From the NCBI GenBank assembly GCA_031291325.1, contig JARLJG010000029.1, positions 1 through 44,960 of the forward strand: a stretch of 44,960 bases of DNA, given 5' to 3'. How positions within the stretch are numbered: the first letter of the stretch is position 1; each line of letters opens with the position of its first letter. The notes under the pieces were generated by a model. That model was given only the letters and a program-made list of their open reading frames with translations, had not been told where the DNA came from and searched no databases. Position numbers and translations under genes: made by a program. Positions 1 to 14,321 of the stretch are shown here, in pieces. The DNA is from Burkholderiaceae bacterium. Lineage in GTDB: Bacteria; Pseudomonadota; Gammaproteobacteria; Burkholderiales; Burkholderiaceae_D.

Positions 1-141
1 CACGGACGTGACCGGCTCGATCGAGTTGCCGAAGGACAAGGAAATGGTCATGCCAGGCGACAACGTCTCGATCACCGTGCTGTTGATCAACCCGATCGCG
101 ATGGAAGAAGGTCTGCGCTTCGCGATTCGCGAAGGCGGCCG
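1..141. repeat. Terminal direct repeat, copy 1 (within tuf)
   Basis: These 141 bases match 44820-44960 base for base, and both copies end at the window boundaries. An overlap of exactly this length at both ends is what a de Bruijn-graph assembler leaves on a contig that loops back on itself; 141 is the largest default k of MEGAHIT. The real biological repeat is the duplicated tuf gene. Confidence 0.95.
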
Positions 142-181
142 CACCGTCGGCGCCGGCGTGGTTGCAAAGATTTTGGATTAA
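1..181 (+). CDS. tuf: Elongation factor Tu, 3' end (partial)
   Basis: This is the last 59 codons and the stop of an EF-Tu gene, read in the frame starting at base 2 ([10 protein letters not shown]... to KILD-stop). EF-Tu is the GTPase that carries aminoacyl-tRNA to the ribosome; this piece is the C-terminal beta-barrel (domain 3). The gene is cut by the window start. Its position before tRNA-Trp, secE and nusG is the usual place of one of the two tuf copies in betaproteobacteria. Bases 1-141 are identical to the last 141 bases of the window, which lie in the other tuf copy. Joining 43810-44960 to 142-181 gives exactly 396 codons plus a stop, a normal EF-Tu length. Confidence 0.97.
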   Translation, partial: TDVTGSIELPKDKEMVMPGDNVSITVLLINPIAMEEGLRFAIREGGRTVGAGVVAKILD

Positions 182-197
182 TGAATTTCAGCATGGT

Positions 198-217
198 GGG
201 CAGGGTCCAAGCTGCCC
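198..217 (+). other. Small hairpin between tuf and tRNA-Trp
   Basis: A 6-bp stem (GGGCAG at 198-203, CTGCCC at 212-217) with an 8-base loop lies between the tuf stop and tRNA-Trp. No T-run follows, so it is more likely a processing or spacer hairpin than a terminator. Confidence 0.3.
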
Positions 218-249
218 GCTGGTCTGCGATTCAAGTAGTTCTTTAGTGT

Positions 250-325
250 AGGGGCGTAGCTCAACTGGCAGAGTGTCGGTCTCCAAAACCGAAGGTTGGG
301 GGTTCGAGGCCCTCCGCCCCTGCCA
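250..325 (+). tRNA. trpT: tRNA-Trp (anticodon CCA)
   Basis: This is a 76-nt cloverleaf. The acceptor stem AGGGGCG (250-256) pairs with CGCCCCT (315-321), and the anticodon stem TCGGT/ACCGA encloses the loop CTCCAAA with anticodon CCA at 283-285. The T-loop is GTTCGAG, the discriminator base is G, and the 3' CCA (323-325) is encoded. A tRNA-Trp between tuf and secE is a conserved proteobacterial arrangement. Confidence 0.97.
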
Positions 326-358
326 CCGATTCAGGTGTGGCATCGAAAGTAAAAGTGT

Positions 359-739
359 ATGTCTAATCACCCCGTGCAAACCGTCAGCACATCAAACGAT
401 AAAATCAAAGTCGTCTCGGCGGTGTGCGCCGTCGTCTTTGGTATTGTCGGCTTCTATTTCCTCGCCGGTCAGCCGGCTTGGGCGCGTGCCGGCGTGCTGG
501 TTGTCGGCTTGCTGGTGGCAATCGGCATGGCCTGGACTTCAACGCCGGGTCGCGGATTCTTGAGTTTTGCCAAAGAATCCGTGCGCGAGGTAAAGAAAGT
601 GGTTTGGCCGACCCGCAAGGAAGCGACCCAGATTACGCTCATCGTTTTCGGGTTTGTCTTGCTCATGGCCTTGTTTTTGTGGGGCACGGATAAGTTGCTG
701 GAAGTCTTGTTGTACAACGTGATTCTAGGCTGGAAATAA
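359..739 (+). CDS. secE: Preprotein translocase subunit SecE
   Basis: SecE is the 126-aa small membrane subunit of the SecYEG translocon, which moves unfolded proteins across or into the inner membrane. Three hydrophobic segments are visible (about residues 20-40, 45-62 and 95-115), as in the three-span SecE of E. coli (127 aa). The conserved cytoplasmic stretch before the last span reads [20 protein letters not shown], with the family's VxWPT(R/K)xE core at residues 80-90. The ATG at 359 has only a weak ribosome binding site, and the gene starts 33 bases after tRNA-Trp. nusG follows after two bases, so both are read from one transcript. Confidence 0.96.
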   Translation: MSNHPVQTVSTSNDKIKVVSAVCAVVFGIVGFYFLAGQPAWARAGVLVVGLLVAIGMAWTSTPGRGFLSFAKESVREVKKVVWPTRKEATQITLIVFGFVLLMALFLWGTDKLLEVLLYNVILGWK

Positions 740-741
740 TC

Positions 742-1332
742 ATGAGCGAGAATGTGCAAGACGGCGCTCCTGCCGCAGCGGCGGTGACGCATTCCGGCGG
801 CAATAAGCGGTGGTATGTGGTGCATGCTTACTCCGGTATGGAAAAGAGCGTCCAGCGCGCACTGACCGAGCGCGTCATTCGGGCCGGCATGGAAGACAAG
901 TTCGGCCAGATCCTGGTGCCGACCGAGGAAGTCATCGAAGTCAAGAACGGCCAGAAATCGGTTACCGAACGTCGTTTTTTCCCCGGCTACGTCTTGGTCG
1001 AGATGGAAATGACCGACGAGACCTGGCACTTGGTAAAAAACACCAACAAGGTCACCGGCTTTATCGGCGGCAAGTCGAACAAGCCGACTCCGATCCCGCC
1101 GCATGAAGTCGACAAGATCATGCAGCAGATGCAAGAAGGTATCGAAAAGCCGCGTCCAAAGGTCTTGTACGAAGTCGGCGAACTGGTGCGCATCAAGGAC
1201 GGTCCTTTCACCGATTTCAACGGCAATGTCGAAGAAGTCAATTACGAAAAATCGAAAGTGCGCGTATCGGTCACGATTTTCGGCCGCGCCACGCCAGTCG
1301 AACTGGAATTCGGGCAAGTCGAAAAAGTCTGA
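742..1332 (+). CDS. nusG: Transcription termination/antitermination protein NusG
   Basis: NusG binds RNA polymerase and links it to Rho, to the ribosome (through S10) and to antitermination complexes. The 196-aa product has the N-terminal NGN domain ([15 protein letters not shown] at about 23-37; [10 protein letters not shown] at about 80-89) and the C-terminal KOW domain ([18 protein letters not shown] at about 150-167). The GFIGG motif with NKPTPI marks the interdomain region. It starts two bases after the secE stop and is probably translationally coupled to it. Length and order are normal for the class. Confidence 0.97.
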   Translation: MSENVQDGAPAAAAVTHSGGNKRWYVVHAYSGMEKSVQRALTERVIRAGMEDKFGQILVPTEEVIEVKNGQKSVTERRFFPGYVLVEMEMTDETWHLVKNTNKVTGFIGGKSNKPTPIPPHEVDKIMQQMQEGIEKPRPKVLYEVGELVRIKDGPFTDFNGNVEEVNYEKSKVRVSVTIFGRATPVELEFGQVEKV

Positions 1333-1488
1333 GCCGCCCATTGGGGTGCGCCAGAGCGAAGAATGCTGTAAACGTCTGGTTGAAACGTCGCCCGTCAGGG
1401 CAAATTCAACGGTGTGCAAGAGGAGCCAAAGTAAGCGGCCGCAAGTCCGCCCAACCGGCGCTAACACTCAATTAACGTAGGAGCCATC

Positions 1489-1920
1489 ATGGCAAAGAAA
1501 ATTATTGGTTTTATCAAGCTGCAAGTGCCAGCTGGTAAAGCAAACCCGTCCCCTCCGATCGGGCCGGCGCTGGGTCAGCGCGGTCTGAACATCATGGAAT
1601 TCTGCAAGGCGTTCAACGCCCAAACCCAGGGCATCGAACCTGGCATGCCGATTCCCGTGGTGATTACCGCTTTTGCGGACAAGTCCTTCACCTTTGTGAT
1701 GAAGACGCCACCGGCGACTTATCTGATCAAGAAGGCCGCAGGCGTGCAAAAGGGTTCGCCGAAGCCGCATACCGACAAGGTCGGCAAGCTGAGCCGTGCG
1801 CAAGCTGAAGATATCGCAAAAACCAAAATGGCCGATTTGACGGCTGCCGACATGGATGCAGCCGTGCGCACGATCGCCGGTTCTGCTCGTTCCATGGGCA
1901 TCACGGTGGAGGGTCTGTAA
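1489..1920 (+). CDS. rplK: 50S ribosomal protein L11
   Basis: L11 forms the GTPase-associated centre of the 50S subunit with 23S rRNA helices 43/44. The 143-aa product begins [20 protein letters not shown], with the proline-rich N-terminal hinge ([16 protein letters not shown]) that is the thiostrepton contact region, and ends in the RNA-binding domain ([13 protein letters not shown]). A strong ribosome binding site, TAGGAG, precedes the ATG. The 156-base gap after nusG is a plausible leader, because L1 autoregulates rplKA in many bacteria, but I could not identify the L1 site. The stop overlaps the rplA start by one base (TAATG). Confidence 0.98.
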   Translation: MAKKIIGFIKLQVPAGKANPSPPIGPALGQRGLNIMEFCKAFNAQTQGIEPGMPIPVVITAFADKSFTFVMKTPPATYLIKKAAGVQKGSPKPHTDKVGKLSRAQAEDIAKTKMADLTAADMDAAVRTIAGSARSMGITVEGL

Positions 1921-2615
1921 TGTCTACATTATCCAAGCGCGTCAAGGCGATCAAGACCAAGGTCGATCGCACCAAGACCTATCCGTTCGATAACGCCATT
2001 GCGTTGATCAAGGAATGCGCAACCGCCAAGTTCAATGAATCGATCGACGTGTCGGTTCAGCTCGGCGTCGATGCCAAGAAGTCGGACCAGGTTGTGCGTG
2101 GCTCCGTCGTGTTGCCAGCCGGCACCGGCAAGACCGTGCGCGTGGCCGTGTTCGCCACCGGTGAAAAGGCTGAACAAGCCAAGGCCGCAGGCGCCGACAT
2201 CGTCGGCATGGAAGACCTGGCCGAACAAATCAAGGCCGGCAACATGCCTTTCGATATCGTGATCGCTTCGCCGGACACCATGCGTATCGTCGGTACCTTG
2301 GGTCAAATCCTCGGACCGCGCGGCTTGATGCCGAATCCGAAGGTTGGCACCGTGACGCCGGACGTCGCAACTGCCGTCAAGAACGCAAAAGCCGGTCAAG
2401 TGCAATACCGTACCGACAAGGCTGGCATCATCCATGCAACGATTGGCCGCAAGTCGTTCTCCGACGCCGAGTTGAAGTCGAATCTGGTGGCATTGATCGA
2501 TGCATTGAACAAAGCCAAGCCGGCCACGAGCAAGGGCGTTTATCTGCGCAAAGTGTCGATTTCGTCGACCATGGGCGCCGGTGTTCGCGTTGAGCAAGGC
2601 TCGTTGGCAGCATAA
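1920..2615 (+). CDS. rplA: 50S ribosomal protein L1
   Basis: L1 (231 aa) binds the mobile stalk of 23S rRNA at the E site and usually represses its own operon by binding the mRNA. Family motifs are visible: [16 protein letters not shown] at the N-terminus, [17 protein letters not shown] near 62-78, the signature [16 protein letters not shown] near 131-146, and the C-terminal TMGAGVRV. It overlaps rplK by one base, so re-initiation is likely. The 314-base gap that follows holds the leader of the rplJL-rpoBC part of the operon. Confidence 0.98.
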   Translation: MSTLSKRVKAIKTKVDRTKTYPFDNAIALIKECATAKFNESIDVSVQLGVDAKKSDQVVRGSVVLPAGTGKTVRVAVFATGEKAEQAKAAGADIVGMEDLAEQIKAGNMPFDIVIASPDTMRIVGTLGQILGPRGLMPNPKVGTVTPDVATAVKNAKAGQVQYRTDKAGIIHATIGRKSFSDAELKSNLVALIDALNKAKPATSKGVYLRKVSISSTMGAGVRVEQGSLAA

Positions 2616-2929
2616 GTAAAGAATTAAGTCCCGCAGTCGCAAGACGGCGGGCGCATCTTTGGGCTGGACCGGAGTCGGCAGGTTTGATGAAGGTCCAGGC
2701 AATCAAAGACCGTTGGGCGGAGGGCAAGCAGGCAGTGTCCAAAGTTAAAACGCTGATCGCGCAATCGATTGGTCCCCAACGCAGATGGTGAACCCGAACA
2801 AGTTTTGATGTCAGACCGCCGGTCCGCCGGCACTGAACTCCTAACGTCGGACGCCGTGTTCGAACCGATGCAAGGCAAGTAACCGCTATTGGTTACGTCG
2901 TCGCTGAGCATCATTTTTGGAGGTTGACC
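2616..2929 (+). promoter_or_regulatory. Leader of rplJ (L10 leader candidate)
   Basis: There is no plausible gene in these 314 bases between rplA and rplJ. In many bacteria the mRNA here folds into a leader bound by the L10-(L7/L12) complex, which lowers translation of rplJL. The sequence contains several GC-rich inverted segments, for example CCGCCGGTCCGCCGG near 2818-2832 and GTAACC/GGTTAC at 2879-2896. I assign it from position and length, not from a modelled fold. The ribosome binding site GGAGG at 2919-2923 sets the rplJ start at the GTG at 2930. Confidence 0.5.
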
Positions 2930-3451
2930 GTGGGTCTCAATCTGAATGACAAAAAGGCCGTAGTCGCCGAAATCTCTGCCAAAGTATCTAAAGCGCAGAC
3001 GATCGTCGTGGCCGAATATCGTGGCATCCAGGTTGGTCACTTGACGCAACTGCGCGCTAAAGCGCGTGCCCAGGGGGTGTACTTGCGCGTGTTGAAAAAC
3101 ACACTCGCACGTCGCGCCGTCGAAGGCACTGCGTTTGCTAGCCTCGCCTCCGAAATGACCGGCCCGTTGATCTATTCGATCTCTGAGGACGCCGTTGCCG
3201 CAGCAAAAGTCATGAGCGATTTTGCTAAAAGCAACGACAAACTGGTTATCAAGGCAGGTAACTACGCAGGCAAGTCGCTTGATAAAGCGGGTGTCTCTGC
3301 GTTGGCCAGCATTCCGAGCCGTGAAGTTCTGCTTGCCCAGTTGCTGGGCGTTATGCAGGCTCCGGTTTCCGGCTTTGCCCGTGCATTGGCTGCACTTGCA
3401 GCAAAGAACGCTGGGCCTGCAACGGAAGTTGCGGCCGAAGCAGCAGCTTAA
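2930..3451 (+). CDS. rplJ: 50S ribosomal protein L10
   Basis: L10 anchors the L7/L12 stalk to the ribosome. From the GTG at 2930 the product is 173 aa ([15 protein letters not shown]...), matching the usual N-terminus. A TTG two codons earlier (2924) touches the GGAGG at 2919-2923 and has no spacing, so I reject it. The rRNA-binding N-terminal domain includes [17 protein letters not shown] and [10 protein letters not shown]. The C-terminal helix, rich in alanine, carries the L12 dimer sites. rplL follows after 84 bases. Confidence 0.96.
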   Translation: MGLNLNDKKAVVAEISAKVSKAQTIVVAEYRGIQVGHLTQLRAKARAQGVYLRVLKNTLARRAVEGTAFASLASEMTGPLIYSISEDAVAAAKVMSDFAKSNDKLVIKAGNYAGKSLDKAGVSALASIPSREVLLAQLLGVMQAPVSGFARALAALAAKNAGPATEVAAEAAA

Positions 3452-3535
3452 GTCCACGCTTTATTGCGTGGTTTAGGCAAGTCTTTGCGTCAGTACCGAT
3501 TAGATGTAATTACCGAATCAATTTAGGAGTTTCAA

Positions 3536-3913
3536 ATGGCAATTAGCAAAGAAGACATTCTGGAAGCGGTAGGCGCGCTGTCCGTAATGGAATTGAACGA
3601 GCTGGTCAAGGCGTTCGAAGAAAAGTTTGGCGTGTCGGCAGCATCGATGGCCGTCGCTGGCCCAGCTGGCGGTGGCGCAGCCGCTGCAGCAGTTGAAGAA
3701 CAAACCGAGTTCACCGTGACGCTGACCGATTTCGGCGCCAACAAAGTGGGCGTGATCAAGGCAGTGCGCGAAATCACAGGTTTGGGTCTGAAGGAAGCCA
3801 AGGATCTGGTCGACGGTGCACCGAAGCCAGTGAAAGAAGGCGTTTCCAAGGCCGACGCCGAAGCAGCAAAGAAGAAGCTGGAAGACGCTGGCGCGAAAGC
3901 AGAAATCAAGTAA
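3536..3913 (+). CDS. rplL: 50S ribosomal protein L7/L12
   Basis: L7/L12 is the multi-copy stalk protein that recruits translation factors. The 125-aa product shows the N-terminal dimerisation domain ([22 protein letters not shown]), an alanine/glycine hinge ([13 protein letters not shown] at about 41-53) and the C-terminal factor-binding domain ([22 protein letters not shown]). AGGAG lies 8 bases before the ATG. The 268 bases between this gene and rpoB hold a hairpin followed by a T-run, described separately. Confidence 0.98.
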   Translation: MAISKEDILEAVGALSVMELNELVKAFEEKFGVSAASMAVAGPAGGGAAAAAVEEQTEFTVTLTDFGANKVGVIKAVREITGLGLKEAKDLVDGAPKPVKEGVSKADAEAAKKKLEDAGAKAEIK

Positions 3914-3958
3914 TTTCTGTTCATCGAGACTGCCTTGCGGCGCAGGAGTCAAAGCGCA

Positions 3959-4006
3959 GAACCTTTCAAATGAAGGGTTCGGCTTTGGCTCCGTTGTCGT
4001 TTTTTC
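3959..4006 (+). terminator. Possible attenuator between rplL and rpoB
   Basis: A hairpin with arms GAACCTTTC (3959-3967) and GAAGGGTTC (3972-3980), one G-T pair, is followed about 20 bases later by a T-run around 4000-4006. In E. coli a partial terminator sits at the same place and lets only part of the ribosomal-protein transcripts continue into rpoBC. The distance from stem to T-run is longer than in a classical terminator, so the assignment is tentative. Confidence 0.35.
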
Positions 4007-4181
4007 GTTTTGAAAAGCAGTGCGGGCTTGGTTGACACCCAGCGATCATCGGGTTTTAGGCAGGCAATGTTATCAGAATCGAAGGGCGCAGACTTGAGGT
4101 TTCGTATCAAATGGATCGGTCGCTTGGGCCGTCCGCGCGAATCCTGAATTCTCTATCCTTCCTGTCACTCACGGAGTGTCC

Positions 4182-7100
4182 ATGCACTACTCATTTACTG
4201 AGAAGAAGCGTATTCGCAAATCATTCGCGAAACGCGCTAACGTTCACAACGTTCCGTTCCTGCTGGCGACCAAGCTCGAGTCTTACCTGAGTTTCTTGCA
4301 GGCGGACAAGGCAACGTCCCAACGCAAGAACGAAGGCTTGCAATCCGCCTTCACGTCGATTTTTCCGATCGTGTCGCACAATGGTTTTGCGCGCCTCGAA
4401 TTCCTGTCCTACGTTTTAGGCGATCCGCCGTTCGACGTCAAGGAATGCCAGCAACGCGGCTTGACCTTCGCGTCGCCGCTGCGCGCCAAGGTGCGCCTGG
4501 TGATCCTGGACAAGGAATCGCCGACCAAGCCTGTGGTCAAGGAAATGAAGGAGCAGGAAGTCTACATGGGCGAATTGCCGCTCATGACCACCACCGGCTC
4601 GTTCGTCATCAACGGCACCGAGCGCGTGATCGTATCGCAGCTGCATCGCTCGCCGGGCGTGTTCTTCGAACACGATCGCGGCAAGACGCACTCGTCCGGC
4701 AAATTGCTGTTCTCGGCGCGTATCATTCCTTACCGTGGCTCCTGGCTCGATTTCGAATTCGATCCGAAGGACATCCTGTTCTTCCGCGTCGACCGCCGCC
4801 GCAAGATGCCGGTCACGATTTTGCTCAAGGCAATCGGCATGACGCCGGAGCAGATCCTGGCGAACTTCTTTGTCTTCGACAATTTCAACCTGCACGCCGA
4901 TGGCGCGGAGATGGAATTCGTCGCCGAACGCCTGCGCGGCGAAGTCGCGCGTTTCGACATCGGCGACAAGGCCGGCAAGGTCATCGTCGCCAAGGACAAG
5001 CGCATCAATGCCAAGCATGTGCGCGAAATCGAATCGGCCGGCATCAAGCATATTTCGGTGCCGGAAGACTACCTGCTGGGCCGCGTGCTGGCCAAGAATA
5101 TCGTCGACCCCGAAACCGGCGAAGTGGTGGCCAATGCCAACGACGAATTGACCGAAGAATTGCTCGGTCGCCTGCGCGAAGCGCACGTGGTCGATATCCA
5201 GACCTTGTACACCAACGATCTGGACCAGGGCGGCTATATTTCGCAAACCCTGCGCATGGACGACACCGCCGACCAGATGGCCGCCAAGGTTGCCATCTAT
5301 CGCATGATGCGTCCTGGCGAACCGCCGACTGAAGATTCGGTGGAAGCCTTGTTCGGCGGCTTGTTCTACAACGAAGACCGCTACGACTTGTCGGCTGTCG
5401 GTCGCATGAAGTTCAACCGCCGCATCGGTCGCGACGAATTGACCGGCGCGATGACGCTGTCGAATGAAGACGTATTGGCCGTCATCAAGATCCTGGTTGA
5501 ATTGCGCAACGGTCGCGGCGAAGTCGACGATATCGATCACCTCGGTAATCGTCGCGTGCGCTGCGTCGGCGAACTGGCGGAAAACCAATTCCGCGCCGGC
5601 CTGGTGCGCGTCGAGCGCGCCGTCAAGGAACGCCTCGGCCAAGCCGAAGCGGACAACCTGATGCCGCACGACTTGATCAATTCCAAGCCGATCTCGGCTG
5701 CGATCCGCGAATTCTTCGGCTCGTCGCAGTTGTCGCAGTTTATGGATCAAACCAATCCGCTGTCGGAAATCACCCACAAGCGCCGCGTATCGGCACTGGG
5801 ACCGGGCGGCTTGACCCGCGAACGCGCCGGCTTCGAAGTGCGCGACGTGCATCCGACCCACTATGGCCGCGTGTGCCCGATCGAAACGCCGGAAGGCCCG
5901 AACATCGGCTTGATCAACTCGCTGGCTCTGTATGCGCGCCTGAACGAATACGGCTTCCTGGAAACCCCGTACCGCAAGGTCGACGACAGCAAGATCACCA
6001 GCCAGATCGACTATCTGTCGGCAATCGAAGAAGGCCGTTTCATCATCGCCCAGGCGAATGCGACCATCGATCCTAGCGGCACCTTGTCGGATGAATTGGT
6101 GTCTGCGCGGCAAGCTGGCGAAACGATTCTGGTCTCGCCGGAACGCGTGCAATACATGGACGTGGCGCCGGGCCAGGTTGTCTCGGTGGCGGCTTCGTTG
6201 ATTCCGTTCCTCGAGCACGATGACGCGAACCGCGCATTGATGGGCGCCAATATGCAACGCCAGGCAGTTCCTTGCCTGCGCCCTGAAAAAGCCTTCGTCG
6301 GCACCGGCATCGAACGCACGGTGGCAGTCGACTCCGGCACCACGGTGCAGGCGTTGCGCGGCGGCGTGGTCGTTTACATCGATGCAGGCCGTGTCGTGAT
6401 TCGTGTTAATGATGAAGAAGCGACCGCCGGCGAAGTCGGCGTCGACATCTATAACCTGATCAAGTACACCCGTTCCAACCAGAACACCAATATCAACCAG
6501 CGTCCGATCGTCCAGGTCGGCGACCGGGTTGCCAAGCACGACGTGATCGCCGATGGCGCTTCGACCGACTTGGGCGAATTGGCGCTGGGCCAGAACATGC
6601 TGGTGGCGTTCATGCCGTGGAACGGCTACAACTTCGAAGACTCGATCTTGATCTCCGAAAAAGTCGTGGCCGACGATCGCTACACCTCGATCCATATCGA
6701 AGAGTTGTCGGTCGTGGCACGCGACACCAAGCTGGGCGCTGAAGAAATCACGCGCGATATCTCCAATCTGGCCGAAAATCAATTGGCCCGTCTGGACGAA
6801 TCCGGCATCGTCTACATCGGCGCAGAAGTCGAAGCCGGCGATACGTTAGTCGGTAAAGTGACGCCGAAGGGCGAAACGCAATTGACGCCGGAAGAAAAAT
6901 TGCTGCGCGCAATTTTCGGCGAAAAAGCATCCGACGTGAAAGACACATCGCTGCGCGTGCCGTCCGGCATGATCGGCACCGTGATCGACGTGCAAGTGTT
7001 TACCCGCGAAGGCATTCCACGCGACAAGCGCGCGCAACAAATCATCGACGACGAATTGAAGCGTTACCGCCTCGACTTGAACGACCAGTTGCGTATCGTC

Positions 7101-8288
7101 GAAGGCGATGCCTTCCAGCGTCTGGAAAAGATGTTGATCGGCAAGGTTGCCAACGGCGGCCCGAAGAAATTGGCCAAGGGCACGAAGATCAGCAAGGAAT
7201 ACCTGGCCGATCTGGACAAGTACCACTGGTTCGACATCCGCCCGGCGGAAGACGATGCGGCGGTTGCGCTGGAAGCGATCAAGGAATCGATCGCCGAAAA
7301 ACGCCATCAATTCGATCTGGCCTTTGAAGAAAAGCGCAAGAAGCTCACGCAAGGCGACGAATTGCCGCCAGGCGTGCAAAAGATGGTCAAGGTCTACCTG
7401 GCCGTCAAGCGCCGCCTGCAGCCTGGCGACAAGATGGCCGGCCGTCACGGCAACAAGGGTGTGGTTTCGCGCATCGTGCCGATCGAAGACATGCCATACA
7501 TGGCAGACGGCACGCCAGCCGACATCGTGTTGAACCCGCTGGGTGTGCCATCGCGTATGAACGTCGGTCAGGTGCTGGAAGTCCACTTGGGCTGGGCTGC
7601 CAAGGGCCTGGGCCTGCGCATCGGCGAAATGCTCAAGGCGCAAGCCAAGGCAATCGAACTGCGCAAGTTCCTGACCGTGATCTACAACGAATCGGGTAAA
7701 AAAGAAGATCTGGACAGCTTCACCGACGACGAAATCTTTGAATTGGCGAGCAACTTGAAGCAGGGCGTGCCGTTCGCGACGCCGGTGTTCGATGGCGCGC
7801 ATGAAAGCGAAATCCATCGGATGCTGGATCTGGCTTATCCAGACCACATCGCCAAGCAATTGGGCATGACGCCGTCGAAGAACCAGGTCACGATGTATGA
7901 CGGTCGCACCGGCGAAGCGTTCGAGCGCTCGGTCACCGTCGGCTACATGCACATGCTGAAGCTGCATCACTTGGTGGACGACAAGATGCATGCCCGTTCG
8001 ACCGGACCATACTCGCTGGTGACGCAACAACCGCTGGGCGGCAAAGCGCAATTCGGCGGCCAGCGTTTCGGTGAGATGGAAGTGTGGGCCCTGGAAGCTT
8101 ACGGCGCATCGTATGTGCTGCAGGAAATGTTGACCGTGAAGTCCGATGACGTGAATGGCCGCACCAAAGTGTACGAAAATCTCGTCAAGGGCGATCACGT
8201 GATCGACGCCGGCATGCCGGAATCCTTCAACGTGCTGGTGAAGGAAATCCGCTCGCTCGGTATCGATATCGATTTGGAACGCGACTAG
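4182..8288 (+). CDS. rpoB: RNA polymerase beta subunit
   Basis: The beta subunit forms half of the RNA polymerase active-site cleft. I start it at the ATG at 4182 ([18 protein letters not shown]), five bases after GGAG at 4173-4176. The GTG at 4176 overlaps that ribosome binding site and is less likely. The product is 1368 aa, the usual betaproteobacterial length. The rifampicin-contact region reads [20 protein letters not shown] followed by [10 protein letters not shown], so the aspartate, histidine and serine most often changed in rifampicin-resistant mutants are wild type. The clamp segment [15 protein letters not shown] is intact. The stop is TAG. rpoC follows after 124 bases. Confidence 0.99.
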   Translation: MHYSFTEKKRIRKSFAKRANVHNVPFLLATKLESYLSFLQADKATSQRKNEGLQSAFTSIFPIVSHNGFARLEFLSYVLGDPPFDVKECQQRGLTFASPLRAKVRLVILDKESPTKPVVKEMKEQEVYMGELPLMTTTGSFVINGTERVIVSQLHRSPGVFFEHDRGKTHSSGKLLFSARIIPYRGSWLDFEFDPKDILFFRVDRRRKMPVTILLKAIGMTPEQILANFFVFDNFNLHADGAEMEFVAERLRGEVARFDIGDKAGKVIVAKDKRINAKHVREIESAGIKHISVPEDYLLGRVLAKNIVDPETGEVVANANDELTEELLGRLREAHVVDIQTLYTNDLDQGGYISQTLRMDDTADQMAAKVAIYRMMRPGEPPTEDSVEALFGGLFYNEDRYDLSAVGRMKFNRRIGRDELTGAMTLSNEDVLAVIKILVELRNGRGEVDDIDHLGNRRVRCVGELAENQFRAGLVRVERAVKERLGQAEADNLMPHDLINSKPISAAIREFFGSSQLSQFMDQTNPLSEITHKRRVSALGPGGLTRERAGFEVRDVHPTHYGRVCPIETPEGPNIGLINSLALYARLNEYGFLETPYRKVDDSKITSQIDYLSAIEEGRFIIAQANATIDPSGTLSDELVSARQAGETILVSPERVQYMDVAPGQVVSVAASLIPFLEHDDANRALMGANMQRQAVPCLRPEKAFVGTGIERTVAVDSGTTVQALRGGVVVYIDAGRVVIRVNDEEATAGEVGVDIYNLIKYTRSNQNTNINQRPIVQVGDRVAKHDVIADGASTDLGELALGQNMLVAFMPWNGYNFEDSILISEKVVADDRYTSIHIEELSVVARDTKLGAEEITRDISNLAENQLARLDESGIVYIGAEVEAGDTLVGKVTPKGETQLTPEEKLLRAIFGEKASDVKDTSLRVPSGMIGTVIDVQVFTREGIPRDKRAQQIIDDELKRYRLDLNDQLRIVEGDAFQRLEKMLIGKVANGGPKKLAKGTKISKEYLADLDKYHWFDIRPAEDDAAVALEAIKESIAEKRHQFDLAFEEKRKKLTQGDELPPGVQKMVKVYLAVKRRLQPGDKMAGRHGNKGVVSRIVPIEDMPYMADGTPADIVLNPLGVPSRMNVGQVLEVHLGWAAKGLGLRIGEMLKAQAKAIELRKFLTVIYNESGKKEDLDSFTDDEIFELASNLKQGVPFATPVFDGAHESEIHRMLDLAYPDHIAKQLGMTPSKNQVTMYDGRTGEAFERSVTVGYMHMLKLHHLVDDKMHARSTGPYSLVTQQPLGGKAQFGGQRFGEMEVWALEAYGASYVLQEMLTVKSDDVNGRTKVYENLVKGDHVIDAGMPESFNVLVKEIRSLGIDIDLERD

Positions 8289-8412
8289 CAGCACCAAGAG
8301 CACAAATGGGGCAGTTGAGTCCGGCTTGAATTAACTCGGTTAAGTTAACTTGATGCCAGGCACGCTGCCCCGACACATAAAGAATTTTTTTCACGCCAAC
8401 CTGGAGTGATAC

Positions 8413-12654
<4,242 letters not shown>

Positions 12655-12679
12655 GGTTTGACTCGTTAGGCTGTAACAC

Positions 12680-12712
12680 AAAAAAGGCCCCGATTTATTC
12701 GGGGCCTTTTTT
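12680..12712 (+). terminator. Rho-independent terminator after rpoC
   Basis: The arms AAAAAGGCCCCGA and TCGGGGCCTTTTTT enclose a short AT loop (TTTAT). The arms are A-rich on the left and T-rich on the right, so the structure can work in both directions and also serve the convergent tryptophanase gene. Confidence 0.95.
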
Positions 12713-12737
12713 ACTGGCTGATGTTAAGCGCTTTGCT

Positions 12738-12763
12738 CCCCTCTCCCGCCTGCGGGCGAGGGG
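12738..12763. repeat. GC-rich palindrome between convergent genes
   Basis: CCCCTC and GAGGGG (12738-12743, 12758-12763) enclose CCCGC/GCGGG (12745-12749, 12752-12756), with one mismatch and a 2-base loop. It looks like a dispersed REP-type intergenic palindrome and lies between the rpoC terminator and the 3' end of the tryptophanase gene. Confidence 0.6.
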
Positions 12764-12824
12764 TGCATAGCAGTCACTGACGACTGCTGTTCTCGCTGTC
12801 CGCAATGACCGTACGCGGCTCAGT

Positions 12825-14201
12825 TCACGCATCGACCCAAGCACATTCGCAAGTGAAATGGCGCAGGAACTTCGGTTGCTTGGTGATCCGCACGCCGCGA
12901 ATGCTGGCGGCCTTTTGCTTGACTTCGGCAATCACCTCCGCCGCATAATCAAAGTGCGATTGCGTATACATGCGGCGTGGGAATGCCAGTCGCACCAACT
13001 CCATGCTGTGATAGCTTTCGGTGCCGTCGTCGGCCCGCTTGCCGAACATCACCGAGCCGATTTCGACGCCGCGTATGCCGCCTTCCAGATAGAGCGCATT
13101 GCATAGCGCCCACGCCGGGTAATGCTGCACCGGCATGTCCGGCAGCACGGTCTTGGCGTCGATATACACCGCGTGGCCGCCGGTCGGCTTGACGAAACCG
13201 ATGCCTGCCGCTTCCAGCCGTTCGCCCAGGTATTCCGCCGTGCGCAGCCGGTAGCGCAGGTAATCTTCGTCCATGCCTTCTTGCAGCCCGACCGCCAATG
13301 CTTCGAGGTCGCGTCCGGCCAGCCCGCCATAGGTCGGAAAGCCCTCGGCCATGATCAGGCCGTTGCGCACCGCATCCATCCATTCTTCGCTGCGCAATAC
13401 GATGAAGCCGCCGATGTTGACCATGCCGTCTTTCTTCGCGCTCATGGTGCAGCCGTCGGCATAGGAAAACATCTCTTGCACGATTTCCTTGATCGGCGTG
13501 TTTTCATAGCCGGGTTCGCGCATCTTGATGAACATCGCGTTTTCGGAAAAGCGGCACACGTCCATGATGAAAGGCTTGCCGTGTTTCTTCAGCAAGGCCG
13601 CGTAGGCGCGGATGTTGGCCATCGACACCGGCTGTCCGCCGCCGGTATTGTTGGTCACGGTAATCATGCCGAACGGAATGCGCGCGCCCTCGGCCTCCAG
13701 CAACGCCTCGACGCGCTGCAAGTCGATATTGCCCTTGAACGGATGCACTAGCGCCGGCTGCAAGCCTTCGGCAATCACCAGGTCGACTGCTTCGACGCCC
13801 AGGTATTCGAGATTGGCGCGGGTAGTATCGAAATGGCAGTTGTTGGGCACCAGCTCGCCCTTCTTGCAGACTGCGGTAAACAACACTTTCTCGGCGGCGC
13901 GGCCCTGGTGCGTGGGGACGAAAAACTGCATGCCGGTGATGTCCTGGATCACCGCTTCCAGCCGGTAAAAGCTGCGCGCGCCGGCATAGCTTTCGTCGCC
14001 TTCCATGATGGCTGCCCATTGGCGCGACGACATCGCGCCGGTGCCGGAATCGGTGAGCCAGTCGATCAACACGTCCTCGGCATGCAGCTTGAAGACGTTG
14101 AGTTTGGCTGCCTCCAGCAGCGCCTCGCGCTGGGCGCGCGTGGTCATGCGGATCGGTTCGATGCTTTTGATGCGAAACGGTTCTATCAGTGTCTTTGCCA
14201 T
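12825..14201 (-). CDS. tnaA: Tryptophanase (PLP-dependent beta-eliminating lyase)
   Basis: Tryptophanase splits tryptophan into indole, pyruvate and ammonia. The 458-aa product belongs to the tryptophanase/tyrosine phenol-lyase family (LTDSGTGAMS, VPTHQGRAAE, FSYADGCTMSAKKD with the PLP lysine near 257, GFPTYGGLAGRD). Three positions separate the two enzymes: tyrosine phenol-lyase has Thr124, Arg381 and Phe448. Here the aligned residues are Asp125 (FDTT), Ile381 (VEIGS) and His448 (LRHFT), as in E. coli TnaA. I therefore call tryptophanase, although MFSYADGCTMS and VNIGGF resemble the phenol-lyase. It is last in the operon, 120 bases after livF. No TnaC-like leader peptide was found. Confidence 0.85.
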   Translation of the reverse strand: MAKTLIEPFRIKSIEPIRMTTRAQREALLEAAKLNVFKLHAEDVLIDWLTDSGTGAMSSRQWAAIMEGDESYAGARSFYRLEAVIQDITGMQFFVPTHQGRAAEKVLFTAVCKKGELVPNNCHFDTTRANLEYLGVEAVDLVIAEGLQPALVHPFKGNIDLQRVEALLEAEGARIPFGMITVTNNTGGGQPVSMANIRAYAALLKKHGKPFIMDVCRFSENAMFIKMREPGYENTPIKEIVQEMFSYADGCTMSAKKDGMVNIGGFIVLRSEEWMDAVRNGLIMAEGFPTYGGLAGRDLEALAVGLQEGMDEDYLRYRLRTAEYLGERLEAAGIGFVKPTGGHAVYIDAKTVLPDMPVQHYPAWALCNALYLEGGIRGVEIGSVMFGKRADDGTESYHSMELVRLAFPRRMYTQSHFDYAAEVIAEVKQKAASIRGVRITKQPKFLRHFTCECAWVDA

Positions 14202-14269
14202 GATCGTTCTGCCAATGTAACAAGGTGGAAGGGAACGGTATCATGGTGATTATTTGCGTGGTGTCGGGT

Positions 14270-14307
14270 ATTCCCAACAGATTCCAGAAATTATCGCTGG
14301 TGGGAAT
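14270..14307. other. Imperfect inverted repeat upstream of tnaA
   Basis: ATTCCCAACAG (14270-14280) and CTGGTGGGAAT (14297-14307) are complementary at 10 of 11 positions, with a 16-base spacer. It lies between the livF stop and the tnaA start on the minus strand. It could be an operator or an mRNA hairpin that sets tnaA apart from the transporter genes. I recognise no known regulator site. Confidence 0.4.
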
Positions 14308-14321
14308 TTCCGACCCTGCGC

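Noticed and set aside
188-379. A 63-aa frame on the minus strand across tRNA-Trp
   Set aside because: It is the antisense of the tRNA gene; its GRRASNPQPSVLETDTLPVELRP-like peptide is a well-known false product of tRNA loci.
14202-14321. A TnaC-like leader peptide before tnaA
   Set aside because: The only short frame (MIPFPSTLLHWQND...) runs out of frame into tnaA and lacks the needed Trp-to-Pro spacing and stop.
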